From NCBI RefSeq assembly GCF_002837185.1, contig NZ_KZ478016.1, positions 1 to 59,578 of the forward strand: a stretch of 59,578 nt of DNA. Reading direction: 5' to 3'. This document shows, piece by piece, positions 17,598-24,567 of the stretch. This DNA comes from Pseudomonas fluorescens (GTDB lineage: Bacteria; Pseudomonadota; Gammaproteobacteria; Pseudomonadales; Pseudomonadaceae). A model generated the notes under the pieces. The model made no database searches. It saw only the letters and a list, made by a program, of their open reading frames with translations, and had not been told where the DNA came from. The translations under genes and the position numbers were made by a program. Each line of letters opens with the position of its first letter. Position 1 is the stretch's first letter.

Positions 17598-19637
17598 GTG
17601 AGCATCAATCTCGATCAGGCACAGCAGACATTCATCGTTGAGGCACGCGAGTTGTTGCAGGCCATGGAGCAATCCCTGCTGCAACTGGAAAGCGAGCCGG
17701 GCGACCAGGATGCCATCGGCGCGATTTTCCGCGCCGCGCACACCATCAAGGGTTCGGCGGGCCTTTTCGGCCTGGCGTCGATCGTGGGGTTCACGCATAT
17801 CGTCGAAGACGTGCTTGACCGCCTGCGCGAAGGCGATGTGGCGGTGGACGGCGCATTGATCGCGCTGCTGCTCAAGTGCGGCGACCACATGCTCGAACTG
17901 GTCGAAGTGGTCGCCAACCGCGGTGAGGTGCCGACGCCTGCCGCTCTGGAGCGTGGTGAGGCATTGCGCGAGGCGCTGAGTGCCTATCAGCCGATGCGAA
18001 CCGCCATTGCCAGCGTCCAACCCGCTGAAGTGGCCGACGACGCGGCGGTCGACGTGCTCTGGCACATCTCCCTGCGCTTCGGCGTGGACGTGTTCCGCAA
18101 TGGCATGGACCCGCTGTCATTTCTGCGTTATCTGGAGACGTTGGGGCAGGTGATGCAGGTCACCACCCTGACCGACAGCATCCCGCCAATGGACAGCTGG
18201 GACCCGGAAAGCTGCTACCTGGGTTTCGAGATCGACCTGCGCTCGACGGCCAGCCACGCCGCCCTCAACGACGTGTTCGATTTTGTGCGTGACGACTGTG
18301 AAGTGCACATCAGTGCCGTCGACGAAGCGCCCGACAGCACTGCGGTCGTCGCTGGCGACCAGGTCACCCAGGCAGAGCAAGGCCTTGTGGCGGCGACACC
18401 GCAGCGTTCTGCGCCAGCCAGCGAGGCGAAACCCCGCGACGGCAATTACGTGCGCGTCAACGCCGACAAGCTCGACGAGCTGATCAATCTGGTCGGCGAA
18501 CTGGTGATCGCCAGTGCCGGCTCAAGCCTGCTGGCCCGCTCCTGTAACAACGACCCTTTGCAAGAGGCGACCTCGACGGTATCGGGGCTGGTGGAAGAGA
18601 TCCTCGATGGCGCGCTGCACCTGCGCATGATCCCCATTGGTGACACGTTCAACCGTTTTCGTCGTGTGGTGCGCGATATCAGCCAGGAACTGGGCAAGGA
18701 CATCGAGCTGAACATCAGCGGTGCGGACACCGAGCTGGACAAGACCGTGGTCGAGAAAATCGGCGACCCGCTGATGCACCTGCTGCGCAACGCCATGGAC
18801 CACGGTATCGAAAGCGCTGATGCGCGACAGGCGGCCGGCAAGCCGACCAAGGGCCATTTGAGCCTCAATGCCTACCACGACTCCGGGAGCATTGTCATTG
18901 AAATCGCCGACGACGGCGCCGGGCTCAACCGCGAACGCATCCTGCAAAAGGCCCAGGAACGCGGGCTGGTGGCCAGCGGCGCGGTGCTCACCGACCAGGA
19001 GATCTACAACTTGATCTTCGAAGCGGGGTTCTCCACCGCCGAGGCGGTGACCAACCTGTCCGGGCGCGGCGTCGGCATGGATGTGGTCAAGCGCAATATC
19101 ACCTTGTTACGCGGCACCGTCGACCTGGACAGCCGCCCCGGCGAGGGCACGGTGGTGCGCATCCGCTTGCCGCTGACCCTGGCGATCATCAATGGGTTTC
19201 TGGTCGGCATCGACCAATCCACCTATGTGATTCCCCTGGACATGGTCCAGGAATGCATCGAGTTGGGTGAACGCCAGCGCCAGTCCAGCCGCGACGACGG
19301 CTACCTGGACCTGCGTGGCGAGGTCTTGCCGCTGGTGGACCTGCGCGAACACTTCAGCCACGAAGGCCCGGCTGCACGGCGCCAGAACGTCGTGGTGGTG
19401 CGCTACGCCGAGCACAAGGCCGGGCTGGTGGTGGATGACCTGCTCGGTGAGTTCCAGACCGTGATTAAACCGTTGGGCAAGCTGTTCGGCGCGCTGCGCG
19501 GCATCAGCGGTTCGACCATATTGGGCAGCGGCGCGGTGGCCCTGATCCTGGATGTACCGGCACTGCTCAACCAACTCGTACAACTGGAAGCCCGCACGCC
19601 CCAGGCGCCTCAATCGTCGCCGGTCGTCGCTCGCTGA
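17598..19637 (+). CDS. cheA: Chemotaxis histidine kinase CheA, operon 1
   Basis: A 679-residue CheA. Order of domains: Hpt with phospho-acceptor His48 in AAHTIKGSAGLFGL; a P2-like region from about 150 to 250 containing WHISLRFGVDVFRNGMDPLSFL; dimerisation helices starting at VNADKLDELINLVGELV; the HATPase with LLRNAMDHGIE, ADDGAGLN and GRGVGMDVV; and a CheW-like regulatory domain from about 540. It should phosphorylate the CheY and CheB of this operon. The start is GTG at 17598, with AAGGAC 9 bases upstream; no ATG nearby would keep the Hpt domain complete. It is about 33 residues shorter than its paralogue at 30195, the difference lying mostly in linkers. Confidence 0.94.
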   Translation: MSINLDQAQQTFIVEARELLQAMEQSLLQLESEPGDQDAIGAIFRAAHTIKGSAGLFGLASIVGFTHIVEDVLDRLREGDVAVDGALIALLLKCGDHMLELVEVVANRGEVPTPAALERGEALREALSAYQPMRTAIASVQPAEVADDAAVDVLWHISLRFGVDVFRNGMDPLSFLRYLETLGQVMQVTTLTDSIPPMDSWDPESCYLGFEIDLRSTASHAALNDVFDFVRDDCEVHISAVDEAPDSTAVVAGDQVTQAEQGLVAATPQRSAPASEAKPRDGNYVRVNADKLDELINLVGELVIASAGSSLLARSCNNDPLQEATSTVSGLVEEILDGALHLRMIPIGDTFNRFRRVVRDISQELGKDIELNISGADTELDKTVVEKIGDPLMHLLRNAMDHGIESADARQAAGKPTKGHLSLNAYHDSGSIVIEIADDGAGLNRERILQKAQERGLVASGAVLTDQEIYNLIFEAGFSTAEAVTNLSGRGVGMDVVKRNITLLRGTVDLDSRPGEGTVVRIRLPLTLAIINGFLVGIDQSTYVIPLDMVQECIELGERQRQSSRDDGYLDLRGEVLPLVDLREHFSHEGPAARRQNVVVVRYAEHKAGLVVDDLLGEFQTVIKPLGKLFGALRGISGSTILGSGAVALILDVPALLNQLVQLEARTPQAPQSSPVVAR

Positions 19638-19666
19638 CGTCTTTGCAATTCCATGGAGGTTCCCCG

Positions 19667-21325
19667 ATGAAATGGTTCTACGATCTTAAAATTTCCACCA
19701 AGTTGATCAGCTCGTTCCTGGTGGTCCTGGCGCTCACTGCGGCCATGGGCGGCTTCGCCATCCTCCAGCTCGGCGCCGTCAACCATGCGGCCCAGGACAT
19801 CAAGGGCAATTGGATGCCTTCCATGCGCGCAGCGGCCGGCATGCGTTTTTTTGCCGCCAACTATCGCTTGAAAGAAAACCGTCACCTCGCGACCGAGATC
19901 GCCGAAGAAAAGGCCCAGGCCGAACGTGAAGCCGCCGAGGCGCGCCAACAGTTCGAAACCCGCATGGGCACCTATGAACAGTTGCTGTCCAACGATGAAG
20001 ATCGCCAACTGCTGGCCAGCGTGAAAAGCGCATGGGACGCGTACCTGGCCAGCAGCAAGCAAGTGCTCGAGTTTTCCCGGCAGAACCAGGAAGTCCAGGC
20101 GCGCGGTTTGCTCAGGGGAGAGTCCAAGGGGCATTTCGATGAGGTGACCAGCCGCCTGCAGAAAATGGTCGAGCTCAATGATGCCGGTGCGACGGTCGCG
20201 GGTGACAAGGGCTTGGCGCTGTATGAAAACGCACGCCTGTCGATCATCGCGGTACTGGTCGCGGCCTTGTTGATCGGCCTGGGCCTGGCGGTATTCATCG
20301 CCCGGATTATTTCCCGTCCACTGAGGCAGGCCGCAACCGCCGCCGAACAATTGGCCGAAGGCAACCTCAACGCCCACATCGAGCCGGGTGCCAACGATGA
20401 AACCGGCATGGTGCTCAACGCCATGCGCAACATGGTCGGCAAGCTGGCGCATATCATCGGCGAAGTGCGTAACGCCGCCGATAACCTTGCCAGCGCCTCC
20501 GAACAGGTCAGCGCCACCGCGCAATCGATGAGCCAGGCCACCAGTGAGCAGGCCGCCAGTGTCGAGGAAACCAGCGCCTCGGTGGAACAGATGAGCGCCA
20601 GCATCAACCAGAACACCGAGAATGCCAAGGTCACCGATGGCATGGCCAGCAAGGCCGCCAAGGAAGCCACCGAAGGCGGCGAATCGGTACAGCAGACCGT
20701 GGTGGCGATGAAGAAAATCGCCCAACGCATCAGTATCATCGATGACATCGCCTACCAGACCAATCTGCTCGCCCTCAACGCCGCCATCGAGGCCGCTCGG
20801 GCCGGGGAGCACGGCAAGGGCTTCGCCGTGGTGGCCGCCGAAGTGCGCAAGCTGGCCGAGCGCAGCCAGGTCGCGGCCCAGGAAATCGGCGAGCTGTCGT
20901 CCAGCAGCGTGGACATGGCTGAGAAGGCCGGCAAGCTGCTTGACGAAATGGTGCCGTCCATCAACAAAACCTCCGACCTTGTGCAGGAAATCAGCGCCGC
21001 CTCCGAGGAACAGGCCGCCGGTGTCGGGCAGATCAACACGGCGATGACCCAGCTCAACCAGGTGACCCAGCAAAATGCGTCGAGCAGCGAGGAACTGGCG
21101 GCCACCGCCGAAGAAATGAGCAGCCAGGCCGAGCAACTGCAACAAGCCATGAGCTTCTTCGTACTGGATTCAACCCCAAAGGCCGCGGCTCAAAGCAGCA
21201 GCGTCGACAGCCCCGGCAGCAAGCCCAGCCGTCAGCCGCCGCGCTCGAAACCACAGGCACCGCGCAAGGCCTTCGCCTACAACATGGCCAGCGCACCTGA
21301 CGAATCGGACTTCACCCGTTTCTGA
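19667..21325 (+). CDS. Methyl-accepting chemotaxis protein, operon 1
   Basis: A 552-residue transducer of classic layout: N-terminal membrane helix (about 10-32), a four-helix-bundle type periplasmic domain with LGAVNHAAQDIKGNWMPSMR, a second membrane helix near 190-212, HAMP, and a long signalling coiled coil with ALNAAIEAARAGEHGKGFAVVA. It ends in DFTRF, which fits the x-[aromatic]-x-x-[aromatic] pattern of C-terminal CheR/CheB-binding pentapeptides. ATG 19667 is chosen for its GGAGG site; a TTG 24 bases upstream is rejected. The receptor lies between cheA and cheW and presumably is the main input to this array. The ligand is not predictable. Confidence 0.92.
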   Translation: MKWFYDLKISTKLISSFLVVLALTAAMGGFAILQLGAVNHAAQDIKGNWMPSMRAAAGMRFFAANYRLKENRHLATEIAEEKAQAEREAAEARQQFETRMGTYEQLLSNDEDRQLLASVKSAWDAYLASSKQVLEFSRQNQEVQARGLLRGESKGHFDEVTSRLQKMVELNDAGATVAGDKGLALYENARLSIIAVLVAALLIGLGLAVFIARIISRPLRQAATAAEQLAEGNLNAHIEPGANDETGMVLNAMRNMVGKLAHIIGEVRNAADNLASASEQVSATAQSMSQATSEQAASVEETSASVEQMSASINQNTENAKVTDGMASKAAKEATEGGESVQQTVVAMKKIAQRISIIDDIAYQTNLLALNAAIEAARAGEHGKGFAVVAAEVRKLAERSQVAAQEIGELSSSSVDMAEKAGKLLDEMVPSINKTSDLVQEISAASEEQAAGVGQINTAMTQLNQVTQQNASSSEELAATAEEMSSQAEQLQQAMSFFVLDSTPKAAAQSSSVDSPGSKPSRQPPRSKPQAPRKAFAYNMASAPDESDFTRF

Positions 21326-21360
21326 TCCCACGATCGATACGGGCCTACAAGGAGAGTGAC

Positions 21361-21900
21361 ATGGGCGCAGTGATGACGACTCGGCATACCGCGGTTGCGG
21401 TGGATGAGGACGCGCAATACCTGACCTTCATGCTGGGCGGCGAAATGTTCGCCATCGGCATTCTGGGCATCAAGGAAATTATCGAATACGGCAGCCTGAC
21501 CGTGGTGCCGATGATGCCGGCGTTCGTGCGCGGGGTGATCAACCTGCGCGGCGCGGTGGTGCCGGTGGTGGACTTGTCGGCGCGCTTTGGTCGGGCCAAC
21601 TCGACGATCACCCGGCGCTCCTGCGTGATCATCATCGAGGCGAATACCGACGATGGCCGGCCTCAGGACATCGGGTTGCTGGTCGACACCGTGTCGGCCG
21701 TGCAGGAGATCCCGGCCGCGCAGATTGAGCCACCGCCCAGTTTCGGCGCGCGGATTCGCGCCGATTTCATCGGCGGCATGGCCAAGGTCGACGGCAAATT
21801 CGTGATTGTGCTGGAGGTGGACAAGGTGCTGTCCATCGATGAGATGTCCAGCCTCGCCGAGGGCGGCCAGGCGGCGGCCCTCGACCTCGATCCGCGTTGA
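21361..21900 (+). CDS. cheW: Coupling protein CheW, operon 1
   Basis: A 179-residue CheW that links receptors to CheA. Characteristic segments are YLTFMLGGEMFAIGILGIKEIIEY near residue 20, VPMMPAFVRGVINLRGAVVPVVDL in the middle and IGLLVDTVSAVQEI later. A GGAG ribosome site precedes the ATG. It is the only CheW gene of operon 1, whereas operon 2 has two. cheR begins 9 bases downstream. Confidence 0.94.
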   Translation: MGAVMTTRHTAVAVDEDAQYLTFMLGGEMFAIGILGIKEIIEYGSLTVVPMMPAFVRGVINLRGAVVPVVDLSARFGRANSTITRRSCVIIIEANTDDGRPQDIGLLVDTVSAVQEIPAAQIEPPPSFGARIRADFIGGMAKVDGKFVIVLEVDKVLSIDEMSSLAEGGQAAALDLDPR

Positions 21901-21909
21901 GTCCCGACC

Positions 21910-22719
21910 ATGCCAGATACCGCCTCCATCGACGATCGTGAATTCGGCCAGTTCCAGAGCTGGCTGTACCGCGCGGCCGGCATCAACCTGTCGCCGGCCA
22001 AGAAAGCCCTGGTGGCCGGGCGCCTGTTCAAGCGCCTCAAGCACTACGAGCTGCACAGCTACGGCGAATACTTCAAGCTGATCATGAATGACCAACGCAA
22101 GGGCGAACTGCAGGTTGCGCTGGATTTGCTGACCACTAACGAAACCTATTTTTTTCGCGAGCCCAAGCACTTCGACTTCCTGCGCCAGCAGGTGCTGCCT
22201 CGGGCCGCACCGGGCAAGGTATTTCGCGTGTGGAGCGCGGCCAGCTCCTCGGGCGAAGAACCCTACAGCCTGGCGATGACCCTGGCCGAGAGCCTGGGCA
22301 CCACGCCTTGGGAAGTGATCGGCTCGGATATCAGCACCCAGGTGCTGGCCAAGGCGCGCAACGGCCACTACGCCATGGAGCGCGCCGGGACGCTGCCCCA
22401 GCCGCTGCTGACCAAATACTGCCTCAAGGGCATTGGCCACCAGGAGGGTACTTTCCTGATCGACAAGACCTTGCGCAACCGCGTCAGTTTTGTGCAGGTC
22501 AACCTTAACGAAGCGCTGCCGGCCCTGGGCGAGTTCGAGGTGATCTTTCTGCGCAACGTGATGATCTATTTCGACCAGCAGACCAAGAGCCAGGTGGTCG
22601 CGCGTCTGTTGCCGCTGCTCAAGCCCGGAGGTTATTTCATCATCAGCCACTCGGAAAGCCTCAACGGTGTCAACGACACCTTGAAGCTGGTGGCGCCGTC
22701 GATTTACCGCAAGCCATGA
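21910..22719 (+). CDS. cheR: Chemoreceptor methyltransferase CheR, operon 1
   Basis: A 269-residue CheR that methylates receptor glutamates using S-adenosylmethionine. The N-terminal helical domain (FQSWLYRAAGINLSPAKKALVAGRL) is followed by TTNETYFFREPKHFDFL, the SAM-binding VWSAASSSGEEPYSLAM, and FLRNVMIYFDQQT with GGYFIISHSESL at the end. No fused output domain is present. The stop overlaps the cheD start by 4 bases. Receptor docking may use the DFTRF tail of the long MCP encoded upstream. Confidence 0.95.
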   Translation: MPDTASIDDREFGQFQSWLYRAAGINLSPAKKALVAGRLFKRLKHYELHSYGEYFKLIMNDQRKGELQVALDLLTTNETYFFREPKHFDFLRQQVLPRAAPGKVFRVWSAASSSGEEPYSLAMTLAESLGTTPWEVIGSDISTQVLAKARNGHYAMERAGTLPQPLLTKYCLKGIGHQEGTFLIDKTLRNRVSFVQVNLNEALPALGEFEVIFLRNVMIYFDQQTKSQVVARLLPLLKPGGYFIISHSESLNGVNDTLKLVAPSIYRKP

Positions 22720-23249
22720 AAAAACCAGCCGATGCGGGGGAAGTGGTGTTGGCGCCTGGCCAGGTCAGCTTTGCGACGCGGCCGACGCGCCTGCGCACCT
22801 TGCTCGGTTCCTGCGTGGCGATCACCTTTTGGCACCCGCAACGGCGGATCGGCGGCATGTGTCATTTCATGCTGCCGGGGCGAGCGCGCAATCATCAGCC
22901 CCTGGACGGCCGATATGGCGACGAAGCCATGGAACTGCTGCTGCGCCACGCCCAGGCCAATGGCACGGGTGCACAGGATTACCAGGTCAAGTTGTTCGGC
23001 GGCGGCGAGATGTTTCCCGATCACCAGCGCCGCCTGCCGACCCACGACGTGGCCAGCCTGAATATTCGCGCGGCGCTGGCCCTGGCCGAGCGCTATCAAT
23101 TGCACCTGACGGCCCAGGACATGGGCAGCACCGGTTACCGCACGATCATGTTCGACCTGTGGAACGGCAACGTCTGGGTCCGGCACCAACCTATGGGAAC
23201 ACTTCAACAAGATGCCTACCAAAAAAATCAGTGTGCTGCTGGTCGATGA
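22716..23249 (+). CDS. cheD: Chemoreceptor glutamine deamidase CheD, operon 1
   Basis: A 177-residue CheD. The catalytic Cys33 in LGSCVAI and His50 in GGMCHFMLPG are 17 residues apart, as in characterised CheD proteins, with a Thr just before the cysteine loop. Other family features are YGDEAMELLL and KLFGGGEMF. CheD deamidates receptor glutamines and in some bacteria also interacts with a CheC-type phosphatase; no cheC is visible here. It overlaps cheR by 4 bases and cheB by 38 bases. Confidence 0.93.
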   Translation: MKKPADAGEVVLAPGQVSFATRPTRLRTLLGSCVAITFWHPQRRIGGMCHFMLPGRARNHQPLDGRYGDEAMELLLRHAQANGTGAQDYQVKLFGGGEMFPDHQRRLPTHDVASLNIRAALALAERYQLHLTAQDMGSTGYRTIMFDLWNGNVWVRHQPMGTLQQDAYQKNQCAAGR

Positions 23250-24282
23250 CTCGGCCGTCGTGCGTCAGGTACTGCTGGCGATTTTTGCTGACACGCCGGA
23301 TATCCATGTGATGGGGGCCGCCTCCGACCCGATTTTCGCCATGGACAAACTCGCCCGGGAATGGCCGGATGTGATCGTGCTGGATGTAGAAATGCCGCGC
23401 ATGGACGGCATCACCTTTCTCAAGAAAATCATGAGCGAGCGGCCGACACCCGTGGTGATCTGCTCGTCGCTGACCCAGAAAGGCGCGGAAACCTCCCTGC
23501 AGGCGCTGGCGGCGGGTGCTGTGGAGATCATTACCAAGCCCACGAGCGGCTTGAAGAATTTCCTGATCGAATCGGCGGCCGAGTTGGTGACGGCGATCCG
23601 CGCCGCGGCCAACTCCAACGTCAGGAACCTGGGAAGGCGCAGCGTCAGCCCGGCACCGGCCGGCAAGCTCAGTGCGGATGCGATCCTGCCCGCCGCCAAT
23701 GGCCAGGCCATGGCGCACACCACCGAACGTATTGTCGCCATCGGCACCTCCACCGGCGGCACCCAAGCGCTGGAGGCGGTGCTGACGGCCCTGCCGCGGG
23801 TGTGCCCGGGCATGGTGATCGTGCAGCACATGCCGGAAAAATTCACTGCCTCGTTTGCCGAGCGTCTCAACAGCGTTTGCGAAATCGAGGTGCGCGAAGC
23901 GCGCAACAATGACCGTATCCTGCCCGGCCTGGCCCTGATCGCCCCTGGCGGCAAGCACCTGATGGTCACCCGCAGCGGCGCCTATTATCACGCTCAGGTC
24001 ATCGATGGGCCGCTGGTCAACCGGCACCGGCCTTCAGTGGATGTGCTGTTTCGCTCGGTGGCCAGGTTCGCCGGCAGGAACGCCACGGGCATCATCATGA
24101 CCGGTATGGGCGACGATGGCGCACGCGGGCTCAAGGAGATGCTGGACGCCGGCGCCGCCACGGTGGCCCAGGACGAGGCCAGTTGCGTGGTGTTCGGCAT
24201 GCCCAAGGAGGCGATCAAGCTCAACGCCGCCCAGCGCATCATGGCGCTGGAGGATATTCATCGGGCGATTTTGCATAAGTGA
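23212..24282 (+). CDS. cheB: Receptor methylesterase CheB, operon 1
   Basis: A 356-residue CheB. The N-terminal receiver has Asp-Asp in LLVDDSAVVRQV, phospho-acceptor D58 in LDVEMPRMDG and the KP pair in ITKPTSG. The C-terminal esterase domain has catalytic Ser180 in GTSTGGTQAL, His in VQHMPEKFTASFAERL and Asp in MTGMGDDGARG. Phosphorylation by CheA should release the esterase for adaptation feedback. The start lies 38 bases inside cheD, at an ATG followed by PTKKISVLLVDD. It ends the operon; 285 bases without a gene follow. Confidence 0.95.
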   Translation: MPTKKISVLLVDDSAVVRQVLLAIFADTPDIHVMGAASDPIFAMDKLAREWPDVIVLDVEMPRMDGITFLKKIMSERPTPVVICSSLTQKGAETSLQALAAGAVEIITKPTSGLKNFLIESAAELVTAIRAAANSNVRNLGRRSVSPAPAGKLSADAILPAANGQAMAHTTERIVAIGTSTGGTQALEAVLTALPRVCPGMVIVQHMPEKFTASFAERLNSVCEIEVREARNNDRILPGLALIAPGGKHLMVTRSGAYYHAQVIDGPLVNRHRPSVDVLFRSVARFAGRNATGIIMTGMGDDGARGLKEMLDAGAATVAQDEASCVVFGMPKEAIKLNAAQRIMALEDIHRAILHK

Positions 24283-24367
24283 ACGTGAGTTCCAGGCTGC
24301 ATTGAAGTGATCCGCCAGGTGCTGACACCAGGCTCTGCGCGTTATTGCAGGCTTAATGCACAGGCGA

Positions 24368-24381
24368 TTGATCTGTATCAA
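24368..24381 (+). promoter_or_regulatory. Anr (FNR-type) box
   Basis: TTGATCTGTATCAA is a perfect match to the FNR/Anr consensus TTGAT-N4-ATCAA. It is centred at 24374.5. The -10-like TAATTA at 24404-24409 would place transcription start near 24416, so the box is centred at about -41.5, the standard position for a class II activated promoter. The downstream gene is the PAS kinase at 24568. Confidence 0.75.
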
Positions 24382-24403
24382 CACGCTGAGCGCGTGCAGG
24401 GTG

Positions 24404-24409
24404 TAATTA
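24404..24409 (+). promoter_or_regulatory. -10 element of the Anr-type promoter
   Basis: TAATTA, preceded by TG two bases upstream in the extended region, lies 22 bases after the Anr box. The spacing is what is expected for Anr-dependent class II promoters, which have no good -35 hexamer. The leader to the kinase start would be about 150 bases. Confidence 0.5.
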
Positions 24410-24567
24410 GAGTTGCCTGACTCAATGGCCTGACGTGCTCACCCATTCTTGTGTGGGGCGATTAACCTTTCGATTCGTTGCGCTATTCATAGGTTTTCAA
24501 GACGTTTAACTGTCCTGAAACCCATCCCGCTATTGCCAAGTGTTTGCACCTCCGAGGTATTGGGAAC

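Noticed and set aside
19610..21145. A 511-residue Gly/His-rich minus-strand frame opposite the operon 1 MCP gene
   Set aside because: It is the reverse reading of the MCP signalling domain. The similar frame opposite the operon 2 MCP shows this is a codon-bias effect.
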